Source of the DNA: Plasmopara viticola
Taxonomy: Eukaryota > Oomycota > Peronosporomycetes > Peronosporales > Peronosporaceae
Length of the DNA stretch: 64,000 bases
Assembly (NCBI GenBank): GCA_001695595.3
Contig: MBPM02000046.1
Coordinates: forward strand, 496,001-560,000
Direction of reading: 5' to 3'
In this document: positions 11,912 to 21,814 of the stretch, piece by piece
How positions within the stretch are numbered: position 1 is the first letter of the stretch
Layout: the number at the start of each line of letters is the position of its first letter
The notes under the pieces: generated by a model
Database searches by the model: none
Seen by the model: only the letters and a program-made list of their open reading frames with translations
Told to the model about the DNA's origin: nothing
Position numbers and translations under genes: made by a program

Positions 11912-13420
11912 ATGCCCCCTCGCTCTTCAACCGCCCTCTTTACGTCGGAAGATGCCAAAGCGGCGCTCAATGTCTTTTGTTGCATTTGTGGGATCGGGTC
12001 GCTCGGGATCCCGGCCAACTTCGCGCGCGCTGGGTGGGTCTTTGCCTCCACGGCCTTGACGTTCATGGCCTTTGCCAACATTTACGCTTCCGTCGCGCTG
12101 TCCAAAGTCTTTCTCGTCGCTCCCTTGACGGTCAAGACGTACGGGGACCTCGGTGATTGGGTCGCTGGGCCCTGGGGTCGCTTCGTCGTCCTCATCTCGC
12201 AACTGGGCATGTGCCTCTTGCTCCCCTGTGCCTTTCTCGTCCTCGGGGGGTCCCTCCTCGACATGCTCTTTCCCGAGTGCTTTAGTCCATCCGTCTGGAT
12301 CATTTTCATGGCCCTCATGGCCATCCCCGTCGCGCTCATCCCGACCATGAAGGAAAGCACGGGCATGGCCGTCGCGGGCTGTCTCGGGACCATCGTCGCC
12401 GATATCATTGGGCTCTCGATCCTCGCCACGGAAGTGCGCGGCCATCCATCGCCACCGCCCGCGGCCGTGACGCTTCATCAAGTGCTCAATACGTTTGGCA
12501 ACTTGTCGCTCGCGTACGCGGCGGCGATCGTCATTCCCGACCTCCAGCGGCAACATTCGCGGCCCGAGCGCATGCCCCGTGTCATTCTCGTGAGTCTTGG
12601 CATTGCCTCGCTCTTCTTCTTTGCCGTCGCGATCGTGGGCTACGCTTCGACGGGGTGTCAAATGGCCGGCAATCTCCTCTATTCCATCGTCAACAGGGAC
12701 GAGCCACTCGCCGCCACGTCCTTGGGCTTTGTTGCCGATCGAGGAGCGGTCGTCATGGCGTTTCTCTTTATGCAAATGCACTTGACCGTGGCGTTTACGA
12801 CCGTCCTCCATCCTGCGTTCTACATGTTTGAACGCATGATCTTGGGCATGCACAAGGTCGACGCATCGACCCTCGAACGGGAAGAGAAATCGTCGTACCA
12901 TGACGCCCCAACGCCAGCCGAGCTCGAGACGAATCGACTACGGGTCTCTCAACGACCCATGGCCAGTCGACAAGGTTCCAGTCGTCCGCGTTCGAGCCGC
13001 CTGTCGGGGTACAATACAATGGTGGCCGAAGAAGACTTGTCGGAATACACGGGGGCGTCCAATGTCGTGCGGTACATTGGCCTCCGGATCGTCCTCATTA
13101 CCACACTGGTCGTCTCTTCCATCTTGTTGCGTGATCATTTCCTCGACCTCGTTGACTTTACCGGTGCGTCGTTCATTACGCTCTCTAGTTTAATTGCACC
13201 GCTCGTCTTTTACGTCAAGATCTTTTGGCACAAGATTCCGATTTGGGAAAAGGTCCTGAGTGTCGTGATTATCATTGTCTGCTCCATTGCCGGGGTGTAC
13301 GTCATGTTTACGTCGGGCCAAAACCTCTTTTATCCCAACCGCAACGATAGCGCACCGACGTTTCCATACTGCTCGGAAGAATTTCAAGAGGAGCCGTTCT
13401 ACGTCCGGGAGGCCGTTTAA
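11912..13420 (+). CDS. Amino acid/auxin permease family (AAAP) transporter
   Basis: Single exon, 502 residues. It has about ten to eleven hydrophobic helices, beginning with the AAAP N-terminal signature around residues 10-45 (NVFCCICGIGSLGIPANFAR, the G-x-G-x-L-x-x-P helix 1 break). A second cluster spans residues 75-190. Helix 6-7 carries NLSLAYAAAIVIPDLQ, where the family normally has the 'F.Y..H...P.I...M' segment. A long hydrophilic loop (about 310-385, serine and arginine rich) separates the last three helices. Members move neutral or cationic amino acids across plasma or vacuolar membranes, coupled to protons; the substrate cannot be read from sequence. The gene is far more GC rich than its flanks, with strong preference for C or G in third positions, which also gives a long antisense shadow frame. 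This ATG is the first in frame. Confidence 0.9.
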   Translation: MPPRSSTALFTSEDAKAALNVFCCICGIGSLGIPANFARAGWVFASTALTFMAFANIYASVALSKVFLVAPLTVKTYGDLGDWVAGPWGRFVVLISQLGMCLLLPCAFLVLGGSLLDMLFPECFSPSVWIIFMALMAIPVALIPTMKESTGMAVAGCLGTIVADIIGLSILATEVRGHPSPPPAAVTLHQVLNTFGNLSLAYAAAIVIPDLQRQHSRPERMPRVILVSLGIASLFFFAVAIVGYASTGCQMAGNLLYSIVNRDEPLAATSLGFVADRGAVVMAFLFMQMHLTVAFTTVLHPAFYMFERMILGMHKVDASTLEREEKSSYHDAPTPAELETNRLRVSQRPMASRQGSSRPRSSRLSGYNTMVAEEDLSEYTGASNVVRYIGLRIVLITTLVVSSILLRDHFLDLVDFTGASFITLSSLIAPLVFYVKIFWHKIPIWEKVLSVVIIIVCSIAGVYVMFTSGQNLFYPNRNDSAPTFPYCSEEFQEEPFYVREAV

Positions 13421-13624
13421 TTCTTATAAAGCAAAAAAATAGTGCTTGATTATAGTATACTTTGTAAATTACGAGGCGTCGAATGAGCTCTTTCTATCGC
13501 AGACAACGCTATAGTTTCGATGTTCGAGCTCTAATTCAAGCTGGAAGCCCTTATTTTGTAAAAAAAGAAAGGCAGCTTTAACCACAAATCCTCGAGCTTT
13601 ATGTAGCGGACATTATCGGTGAAC

Positions 13625-14796
13625 TATGATCCATTTTTTCGGAAAAGGTTGGGGTGACGCCCTCCTTCCAAGCGCGTAGGCTTAATGCTCGCGCGCTTCG
13701 GGCAGGTGCTCTCGGGCATCTGCAGGTCTCTAACGAGTCCCACCCTCGACGCGACGGTCTCCAGCACCAGGCCAAACCCCCTTCCACGCCCTTAATCGTG
13801 CCAACCGCATCCGGATTGGCTCCTTTGATGTGAATTCTCTAGGTTCGAAGCGCAAGAAGCACGTAACACTCCCCGAAGATCTCCGGCGCTACCGCGTCGA
13901 TATCCTTGGCCTCCGAGAAACCAAGATCTACGATAGAGGTGAGCACCGCATTGATGACTTCCTTCTAACCCTGAAAAAAAAAAAATTGAAGCCAAGACCG
14001 AAGTCACCGAAATCCGCCGCCACTGCAACCCGTCGGGCGCCACTCGACACGCCCGATCCCGAGAAGAAACCTGGCACCACACTAAGAAGCTCGGAACACT
14101 CCTCGGCGATATTAAAGATCTATCCCGACGCAAGTCCCTGGCCACCCTCGCGCTCCACCGCCTCTGGTCCGTCTGGCTCCGCCCCACGTTCATCTCACCC
14201 AAGACACGCATTCAATTGTACAACACCTACGTTCTACCGATTCTGCTGTACAACTGGGCTCTTACCAAGTCAGAGCTCCACGGCCTCGAGAGTTTCCATC
14301 GCCGCCAGCTTCGCTACGCTCTTGGCTATCGCTACCCCCGACCCATTTCGAATGCAAGACTCTACGACCTCTGTGATGAGCGGCCGCTGAGACTACGACT
14401 GACACAAGCTCGCTGGCGCCTGTTTGGTCATGTACTTCGCCGCTATCCCGACATTCCAGCTAACCTCCAGATGCGTGCCTACTTCTTCTCCACCGCAGCA
14501 AAATGGCGCGGACGTCCCCGCACCACGCTCCCCTCGACACTCGACCACAATCTTGTTTCCCGTGGCTCCGGCTTTCGACTCCGGACAGCACAAGACCTCG
14601 AAGTGGTACGTACCCTTGCACAAGACCGAAAGAAATGGAAGACCCATACGACCTCGGTGCTGGATACACTGCCCGCCGAACGAGACTCGACGTATGCGGA
14701 CACCACTCTATGCCGTGGACTAGCCAGACTGAGCCTAGCACGTGCATACCTTGGCAACGCGATAACGTAATACATTACATTACATTATGATCCATT
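13625..14796 (+). mobile_element. Internally deleted LINE with 11-bp target-site duplication
   Basis: The element runs from about 13636 to 14785. It is flanked by the perfect direct repeat TATGATCCATT at 13625-13635 and 14786-14796. The 3' end is a short ATTAC/TACAT tandem tail (14768-14785) instead of poly-A. The 5' part encodes the start of an AP-type endonuclease and the 3' part encodes the last third of a reverse transcriptase. The middle of both ORFs is missing, with the junction near an A-run at 13975-13985. It is the long relative of the three short elements at 20.3, 21.5 and 23.5 kb, which share both of its ends. Confidence 0.85.
13797..14770 (+). pseudogene. LINE endonuclease N-terminus joined to RT C-terminus
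   Basis: 13803-13940 reads RIRIGSFDVNSLGSKRKKH then DILGLRETKIYD, the LINE endonuclease opening (usually 'FNVNSL...LQETKI'). After the internal deletion, a second frame from about 13990 to the stop at 14770 reads YVLPILLYNWAL, FHRRQLRYALGYRYPRPISN and LFGHVLRR. This is the thumb and connector region after the RT palm in many non-LTR elements. The YxDD catalytic palm, the bulk of the endonuclease and any RNase H are absent. The two halves are in different frames, so nothing functional is made. Confidence 0.8.
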
Positions 14797-15021
14797 CTTT
14801 TAGTGTAAAGGACGTACATGTAGCCTCCTTTTAACGGGACTAATACTTGGGTTAAATTCAATCAAAGAGGTATGAAGTTTGTTTATCAAAGATTAGCAAT
14901 GGCCGGTCAAATCATTTTGTTATTATCGCCTCGAGATGTCAACTAAAGTATACAAAGATAAGGCAAAATTTAGCAGTGCCTCGAGAGCGCTATTAATCAG
15001 CCAAGTCGTTGTTTTAGTGAG

Positions 15022-16353
15022 CTATTGTCGAAGTGCTTTACTGAACAGGCTTTTAGACGAAGACCTCGGCGGTAATTGAAGCGTTTTGTCGTCTGAGTTC
15101 GAAAGCCACGCTGTCAAAACATCGCCTAGGAGCTGACCTTTTGAATTCTTTGTGTTCATGTAGTCATCACTTGTAAGCCACACGTGCTGTTCGCTGTCGA
15201 TGTTGAATCGAGTCACGTCCATGAATTCAGAGTAGGCGTCCTGGATGGCTGTCATATTTCTATAGAATTTATCTATGGGGGGCAAATTAGTGAATGGAAA
15301 GCCGGCGATGCCTTGCAGCACCAGCTCGTAAAACATGCGCTGAGTTTTGTCGCCAATGCTGTCGATAAACAGCCATTGGCCACTCAAAGTCTCTCGCATC
15401 AACGAGCTCACCAGATCGACAGCTGTAGCACTATTGGCTTCACACGCCGTCGCTGTGCTCTCGGGCAAGTCTATAAGACGACATCCACCGTAAAAGTTCA
15501 CGAGGGAACTGGCAGGAACCTTATATTCGGGAAAGACCCCGACGTAACTATCGGCGAGTACTTGAAACTTTGTGGCTTTGGCCTCCACTTGCCACGCATT
15601 CGCCACGTACGTGGACCACAATTGAGCACCCAATGACCCAGCACTAAACCCCCCAATGATAATATGGTTGGGATTCGGGTAATTCGCGAGTGCCCACTTC
15701 ATCACTGCCATTGTGTTATTGTACCCATTTAAGTGCATGCCTTTCTTCTGACCCAAACATTGTTTATTGCCCAATGCTTGACTGTACACGTTCTCGACGG
15801 GCTCAAGGTACTTATTGCCCACAAACAAGTCACCCGTACAATACGGTAAGTATACAATGTTATAGTCATTGAAGACATTGGTACCAAGCTGACGGTTTAA
15901 AATCCCCGAGTCTGTCACGGCCGCGCGAGTGCTGATCAATGAGCTCGAGCCAAGTTGACACTGAATTGTAAAGTCGCACGTGTACTTGTCGACGCAGGCG
16001 CCACCGCCTTGGAAAAACAACAGCAACTTTTTGGTGTTTTGCTTGACAGCCGGAAAGACTTGGAAAAAATATGTCGAGCTCGACTGGAAAGTCGTCACGT
16101 TGTCGGTATAGTCGTCAAAAGCACACCGAGTGTCGCCGCCAGGGTAGATCGAGATGCTACCATCGTCAGTAGCGGCAGAAAGGGAGTCGATGGCGCACGT
16201 GTTAGCGTCACTCATCTTGCATGTGCTGAGGTTGGCATGAGCGAGCACCGGAAGAGCAAGAATCGCGAGCGCTGCTCTTGTTGCGTGAGCATAGCCCACC
16301 ATGATGCTCGAATGAACTTGAGACGAAAGCGGAGAAATACGGAATGACTCCAT
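15022..16353 (-). CDS. Secreted pectin acetylesterase / Notum-family hydrolase
   Basis: Single exon, 443 residues from the first ATG. The second ATG (residue 18, base 16302) starts a cleaner signal peptide, MVGYAHATRAALAILALP with cleavage after AHA, and is likely the true start. The alpha/beta-hydrolase core shows the oxyanion loop FFQGGGAC (about 113-120), the YCTGD turn (171-175), the nucleophile elbow GFSAGS (Ser 237), an Asp in LADSYVG and a candidate catalytic His in SEQHVWL near residue 395. This is the PAE/Notum family (CAZy CE13 in plants). Members remove acetyl groups from pectin or the lipid from Wnt; a secreted oomycete copy most plausibly acts on host or own cell-wall polysaccharide. 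Multiple cysteines and NxT/S sites fit secretion. The C-terminal tail is serine and lysine rich with no GPI or KDEL signal. Confidence 0.88.
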   Translation of the reverse strand: MESFRISPLSSQVHSSIMVGYAHATRAALAILALPVLAHANLSTCKMSDANTCAIDSLSAATDDGSISIYPGGDTRCAFDDYTDNVTTFQSSSTYFFQVFPAVKQNTKKLLLFFQGGGACVDKYTCDFTIQCQLGSSSLISTRAAVTDSGILNRQLGTNVFNDYNIVYLPYCTGDLFVGNKYLEPVENVYSQALGNKQCLGQKKGMHLNGYNNTMAVMKWALANYPNPNHIIIGGFSAGSLGAQLWSTYVANAWQVEAKATKFQVLADSYVGVFPEYKVPASSLVNFYGGCRLIDLPESTATACEANSATAVDLVSSLMRETLSGQWLFIDSIGDKTQRMFYELVLQGIAGFPFTNLPPIDKFYRNMTAIQDAYSEFMDVTRFNIDSEQHVWLTSDDYMNTKNSKGQLLGDVLTAWLSNSDDKTLQLPPRSSSKSLFSKALRQ

Positions 16354-17251
16354 GGATGTATCATGGAGATTGACTGACGGGTAGTATGATTGATACTATC
16401 GACCTCGTTTTCATTGGAAATTTATATGATTTGGGTCAAATGTTATAGGATCGCCATGATGATGGGCATTATTACATTGTAGGCACATGTGATTTCATAT
16501 TGGGAATTGTATCGTCGCATGTCCCTTTTCATTCGTCGCTGTAAAGATCGGCACTCTATAGAGTTTATGGATTCCGTGAGAAAAGGCGTGTAGAATCGAC
16601 AGGAGTTTGCTGCTCGACGATTGCATTGAGTTAACACCGAGCTCATTTCGCTTAGGTTTATATGTAAAACCTAGGAAGAAAGGCATGTCGCACGAGTGTC
16701 CATATATCGTGGAATTGTACCTTACAATTTATCAGAGTTTCCCGATGACATTCCTAAGGTCTGTGCTCTGTGTCTTAAACAGGTGACGCAAGCATGATAA
16801 TGGTCGTGAGGTAAAGACGAACGCTTCTGCTTCTATCAACGCTCGCATTCGCACAGCTGGCGTATCATCCAAGTCGTAAGCATTGTTTTCGGCACGACGT
16901 CATTTCCATAAATTGAATGAATGCATGTTATAAATTTGACTGGCTTGCGGACGACGCAGAGACGAAATCGCGGCCAAAAGAGCTGTCATCGAGAAGCAGC
17001 ACTTACTGAATATCAGTGATACGGAAGGTGGCTACATCGGCTACGAGACTGGCAGTATGGAAATATCATCTGGTCGCTATTTTTCAATTTTTAGAGAGCT
17101 CATTTTCTAACCCCCGCGTATAATTGGGTCGTTGCTATGTATGACATCATGCAAGTGTGAACTATTTAATTCAGCAATATTCCCGTTTTGTGGGCAATGT
17201 TACTCTTTTATTTGAGGCCATAAAATAAGAAGCAAAAGTGAAGTGTCTTCC
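16354..17251. other. Intergenic; coding-like relic near 16.95-17.1 kb
   Basis: Contains the upstream region of the hydrolase gene and the downstream region of the broken dehydrogenase. A plus-strand stretch at about 16947-17105 reads open for some 50 codons (DEIAAKRAVIEKQHLLNISD and on) with no start, partner or known motif. Confidence 0.35.
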
Positions 17252-17647
17252 TCACCACGGAAGCTCTGCCGCGGGGATCATTGGGTCTAGATTAAAGAAT
17301 TTGCCTGAGCTTTCAAGGTTCAATTTAGCAACGAGACTGGCCATGGCTTGTACGCTGTCGGCAGGCTGCAGCGTACCCTTGTTCTCAGACATGTCTGTTT
17401 CCACGTATCCCGGATGCACGGCAACGACTATGATGTTGCTCGCACTGAGGTCAAACGACAGTGCAAGAGTGATCATATTAAGCGCCGTCTTGGAAGACGG
17501 ATAGCCATAGCCGACGCCCTGAAAAATGTGTTTCGTGTCGACAGTAAAAGAGCCAATGCTGCCAAGAAATGATGAGAGTTGCACCACAGAGGCACTGCCA
17601 TTGGCTTTTGCCGCGAGGTGTAGGTTAGGCAGGAAAGCACGCGTCAC
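17252..17647 (-). pseudogene. C-terminal half of a short-chain dehydrogenase, split by hAT
   Basis: From the hAT boundary the minus strand reads LVTRAFLPNLHLAAKANG, then VVQLSSFLGSIG with the catalytic Ser, GYGYPSSKTALN with the catalytic Tyr-x3-Lys, the VHPGYVETDMS loop after the Rossmann fold, and a stop at 17252. These are the classical SDR C-terminal features, nearest the C-factor-like subfamily. The missing N-terminal half lies 3.1 kb away at 20789-21194. The 8 bp CGCGTCAC at 17640-17647 is one copy of the hAT target duplication. Both halves meet in the same reading frame at Val-Thr-Arg, so the gene was intact before insertion. Upstream residues in this frame come from the transposon end. 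Confidence 0.92.
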
Positions 17648-17818
17648 TAGAGATGGGGACGTCAGCTCAACGTTAAAAACGTTAAGCCGGTATCCGTTGA
17701 CGTATTGCAAACGTTTTGAGACGTCCCGGCAACATTAATGTATAGTACACCACACGAGCAGTTTTGAACGGCTGAGATTGCAGGATAGAAGAAAGAGCCT
17801 ACTACGCATCGTCCCCAG

Positions 17819-20174
17819 ATGGAGCTTTCACCATCGAATGATCCTACGCCGCCGCCCCTGTTTAAGATGCGCCGTATTCAGAAGGACGATTACTGGTCGT
17901 TCATCCGACTTGTAGCTTCAAACGCACAGCTACCACCGGGAAAGAAGGCGTGGGAATCGTCTGATACAAACTTGGCTTATTGTCTAAAGTGCAAAAGCTC
18001 TTTCAGCTTTAAATCAGGAAGTAGCGCCAGCATTCGAAAGCACATGAATGAGAAACATCCACAAGATCTCAGCAGAGTTGGGCGTGAACAGGCATCCAAG
18101 CGAGTGGCGATCGCACTTCATGCAACGCGAAAATCTGATGCAATGATGTTTTCTCCGAGAAAGAGAACAAGAAAGATCGATCCAGCTGACGAAGAGATGG
18201 CCACAAGAGCTTTCATTGATTGGATTGCCAAACGACTGCGCCCACTAAGTGTTGCCGACGACAAGGAGCTTCGTGTTTTCTTGACGTTGATTCAGACGAT
18301 GAGAGGTCTGTACGAGCTACCCTCTCGCCGCACTATAACTGAAAAAATGCAAAATCACTGTCAGTTCAAGCGATCGCTGGTAAAGACGCAGATTGCTGAA
18401 GATGCAGACTTCTATTCTCTCACATCTGACATGTGGACATCTCGAGCAACAGATAGCTATATTTCGCTAACTATTCATTTTGTGAATTCCAATTTTGAGA
18501 TGATGACGTACACTTTGGATGTTATGAGTTTTCGTGGGAAGCACACTGGCACCAGGATTAAATGCAAACTGGGCGGGCTCATGCGCAAGTGGGGTCTAGA
18601 TGTTTCTCGCGTTACCAAAATGGTACGTGATAACGGGTCGAACATTGTCAGTGCGTGTGATGCGCTAGGTGTGCAGCACTTCGGATGCGTGGCGCATACG
18701 CTACATTTGATTGTATCAGGAGCTCTCTCAAAAACAAGTGTCGAAGTGACAAATGTGGAAGAGGATAATGACGGGAACGAGGAAGGTAGGGAGGAGGTTG
18801 AAAATATTGCTGACATTGAAGATGAGGAGGAGCAGTGGATTGAGGACCCTGCAATTGAACTGGAAGCTATTGCGTTCTTGGAGCAAGAACTGGTAGAGAT
18901 TGAATCCCAAACGATTGCAAGTTCGATAGACAACGTTTCGCATGAATCTGAGCCACTGGACGTTAATGCTGATGACACGCTGGATGGAGGTCTTCTTGAT
19001 GGTTGTCTTAGTGTGCGGACAACAACTTCAATTCTAAACGCTATGAAGCAAGCCATGAGTGAAACAAGAATGCATGTTTCTAGCTTTCGCAAAATTGTTC
19101 ACTACTTCAACAAAAGTTCTAAAGGAAAAGACAAGTTGAAGTCGCTACAAAATGTGGCCGTACCTCTTACCGTTATTTCAGATGTAGCCACTCGCTGGAA
19201 TAGCACGCATCACATGATTCAACGCCTTCTGCAACTTCGTCCTCGTATCCAATCATTCATGGAGTTTATATTGACAGCGAAAGGCAAAGAAGAGTTCAGC
19301 GACGCAAGTATTGTGAGGCCCACTGGAGAAATGTGGTTTAGCATCCAATGCCTCGACAAGCTTCTCGTGGTTTTTGAGCTGGTAACCAAGACACTATCAG
19401 GTGGAACATACCCCACTGCTACGTTGATATATCCATGTATACGCCTTCTTGAAAAGCGACTATTAAAGCAGAGGATATTTACCAAAATATCGCCTGCTCA
19501 CGCTGGAGAATATTACTATAGCTCGGTGCTGGAACGCATGCATCTCGTCCGTCGATTTTCTTGTTTTTGCTCCGAAAAAGATTCAAGCAATTACCTTTGG
19601 ATGTGAAATATTGCTGCTTGCTTGATCCTCAATTCGTGCATGGTGAGTCACTGAACGCAACAGAAAAAATAGAAGGGAGGGAGTTCTTGGTGAGCGAGGC
19701 AATGCGCTCTGCTGGTGCTAATGCCGTCGATGATATCTACAGCACGTGCTCCGATGAGGATAGCGATGAAGAAGAAAACTTCATAAATGATCTCCTTGGA
19801 CGCAAGCGAAGATCGCCTCATCCTCAAGTGCAAAACGGGTTGTCGCTTCGTGCAAAAGTAGAAGCAGAGGTGAATCGATACTACGATAGATCCCATCAAA
19901 AGGCACAAGAAAATACGTGCCAGAAGCAGAAGTCGAAAACACAGAAACTTGACGATGGTCTCAAGTGGTGGCGCGAAATGGCAGTGATTTTCCGCTCTTA
20001 GCTCCTATTGCGAGGAAATATTTTGGCATGGTAGCTACATCAGTACCTTCAGAGCGCTGCTTCTCGTGGGCAGGAAACATTATTACAGCACGGCGTAATA
20101 GGTTGTCTTCTTCCAACCTAAGAGATCTCATTTTTCTTTACAGCAATACGATTGGCGAGGAACCAGAGGAGTAG
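17819..20174 (+). pseudogene. hAT transposase with two frameshifts
   Basis: The first frame (17819-19606) carries a BED-type zinc finger (CLKCKSSFSFKSG..HMNEKHP, about residues 55-85). It also has the hAT catalytic start YSLTSDMWTSRATDSYISLT, MVRDNGSNIVSACDALG with the following CxxH (FGCVAHTLHLIV), an acidic linker, and SDVATRWNSTHHMIQRL. The frame then breaks near 19560-19600. 19561-20001 continues with KYCCLLDPQFV and an acidic stretch. A second break near 19985, in an A-run, leads to 19965-20174 with the C-terminal dimerisation domain (FPLLAPIARKYFGM, PSERCFSWAGNIITARRNRL). All three pieces together make about 780 residues, a normal length. The breaks are single-base-type shifts. They could be true inactivation, read errors or, less likely, unrecognised introns. 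Confidence 0.88.
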
Positions 20175-20313
20175 CTGAAGACGTACGGTAGAAACGTGCT
20201 AAAGAGTTACATGTTGTAAATAAACTTTTTGCACAACTCACATCACCTTTAATGTGCCAGCAGCCGACTTGTCTTAAAAACTCTTCTCCCGTCCGTTCTT
20301 ATGTTTGTGCAGC

Positions 20314-20640
20314 TTGAACATGGTATTGTATTGTATTGTATTACGTTATCGCGTTGCCAAGTTATGCACGTGCTAGGCTCAGTCTGGCTAGTCCACGGCA
20401 TAGAGTGGTGTCCGCATACGTCGGGTCTCGTTCGGCGGGCAGTGGAGCCAGCACCGTTTAGCGCTGACTTGGTAAGAGCCCAGGTGGCGTCCTGGTGCTG
20501 GAGACCGTCGCGTCGAGGGTGAGACTCGTTAGAGACCTGCAGATGCCCGAGAGCACCTGCCCGAAGCGCGTGAGCATTCAGGCCCCTCGCTTGGAAGGAG
20601 GGCGTCACCCCAACCTTTTCCGAAGCATTGAACATGGTAT
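20314..20640 (-). mobile_element. Short LINE-derived composite element inside the hAT (copy 2)
   Basis: The body, 20327-20627, lies on the minus strand and is flanked by the perfect 13-bp duplication TTGAACATGGTAT (20314-20326 and 20628-20640). Its head matches the first ~130 bp of the LINE at 13.64 kb and its tail matches the last ~150 bp, ending in an (ATACA)n repeat. A small middle block matches LINE bases about 14250-14283. It has no coding capacity. It sits between the transposase stop and the hAT right end, so it arrived after the hAT ends were formed. Confidence 0.93.
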
Positions 20641-20780
20641 GGTTTTAAACCATTGGTTTGATAGGTTACAGTGTCTTTCCGAGACGTCAAACAACGTCTA
20701 AAAAAACGTGAACGGGAACCCTGGACGGGAACGGGAACTACATTTTTTTTACGTTAACACCGTTTACGTCCCCATCACTA

Positions 20781-21194
20781 CGCGTCACGAGGAACGGTCC
20801 GACAGCGTTCACCTCGTACATGCTCATCAAAGCGTCCTTGGTGGTGGTCTCGAACGAATTGGGGACACCAATCCCGGCATTGTTGATAAGCAGATCGATC
20901 GGCTGACCTTCTAACTGACGTGCAGCCTCAAGGATCGACGCTTCGTCGGCCGTATCCATTGTGACAATCTTCAACGGACCAAGTGCTCTCAGCTGTAAGT
21001 GTATTTGAAATTGTTCCATTAAACTTTTTAAAGTTTTAAAAGCCCACGAAGACGCATTCTACCTTGTTTGTGTTGCTGCTAACACGTGCCGTGCCAATGA
21101 CATTCCAGCCAGCCTGAGTATAGTACTCGACGAAAGCGAGGCCGATGCCGCGAGTGCTGCCAGAGATCAAAACGGTTTTTTTGGTGGAAGCCAT
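20781..21194 (-). pseudogene. N-terminal half of the short-chain dehydrogenase, with intron
   Basis: Starts at ATG 21194 with MASTKKTVLISGSTRGIG, the Rossmann NAD(P)-binding glycine motif TGxxxGIG. An intron follows at 20993-21062 (70 bp, GTAGAA..TTACAG). Exon 2 then carries the DT..D adenine-ring step (VTMDTAD), the LLINNAGIG motif and YEVNAVGPFLVTR, ending at the hAT target duplication (20781-20788). The catalytic Ser, Tyr and Lys are on the other side of the transposon, at 17252-17647. The codon frame of VTR is identical on both sides. SDR enzymes of this type reduce or oxidise small carbonyl or alcohol substrates; the exact substrate is unknown. The broken allele cannot make enzyme. Confidence 0.92.
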
Positions 21195-21460
21195 TGCCAC
21201 CTGGATTGTGGAGTTGACGACGTTTATAATTGTGAGGTGGCTCATACAAAGTGCCCGCGGTATTGTGAAATTGTAGCAATCGTACGCTGATGTAAACAAA
21301 AGTATTTCAGATAGAATCAGATAGCGACCGATACATAAAACGTGTAGTGAAATATTGCGTCGTGCATCTTGCATGCACCTTACGACAACAGGTGTCGAGG
21401 CCAACCTTTTTTATTCAACGCATCCTTAAAAAAATATGGGTGATTTTGTTTAAAAGACTG

Positions 21461-21814
21461 CAAGACTAACGTGCTTCGGAAAAGGTTGGGGTCACGCCCT
21501 CCTTCCAAGCGCGGGGGCTAAATGCTCGCGCGCTTCGGGCAGGTGCTCTCGGGCATCTGCAGGTCTTTAACGAGTCTCACCCTCGACGCGACGGTGTCCA
21601 GCACCAGGGCGCCACCTGGGCTCTTACCAAGTCAGAGCTAAACAAAATAATGGAAGACCCTCTCGACCTCGGTGCTGGCTGCACTGCCCGTCGAACGAGG
21701 CCCGAGGTATGCGGACACCACTCTATGCCGTGGACTAGCCAGACTGAGCCTAGCACGTGCATAACTTGGCAACGCGATAACGTAATACAATACAATACAA
21801 GACAAGACTAACGT
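21461..21814 (+). mobile_element. Short LINE-derived composite element (copy 3)
   Basis: The body, about 21473-21802, is flanked by the perfect 12-bp duplication CAAGACTAACGT (21461-21472 and 21803-21814). It has the same head, middle block and tail as copies 2 and 4, and a tail repeat of (ATACA)n drifting to GACAA. No coding capacity. It lies about 270 bp upstream of the dehydrogenase start. Confidence 0.93.

Larger units (their letters stand above)
17648..20780 (+). mobile_element. Full-length hAT DNA transposon inserted in an SDR gene
   Basis: The 3133-bp element has terminal inverted repeats TAGAGATGGGGACGT (17648-17662) and ACGTCCCCATCACTA (20766-20780), which match at 14 of 15 positions. 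It is bounded by perfect 8-bp duplications CGCGTCAC at 17640-17647 and 20781-20788. An 8-bp duplication and TIRs starting TAG are hAT hallmarks, and the single gene inside encodes a hAT transposase (17819-20174). Subterminal regions carry repeated ACGTT motifs that may bind transposase. A 300-bp LINE-derived element (20327-20627) has inserted into its 3' non-coding part, so without that guest and its duplicated 13 bp the element would be about 2.8 kb. Confidence 0.95.

Noticed and set aside
11927..12901. 324-codon minus-strand ORF opposite the AAAP transporter
   Set aside because: Antisense shadow caused by GC-rich third positions; charged, repetitive composition and no domain.
18475..19092. 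205-codon minus-strand ORF across the hAT transposase
   Set aside because: Serine-rich antisense shadow of the acidic linker of the transposase.
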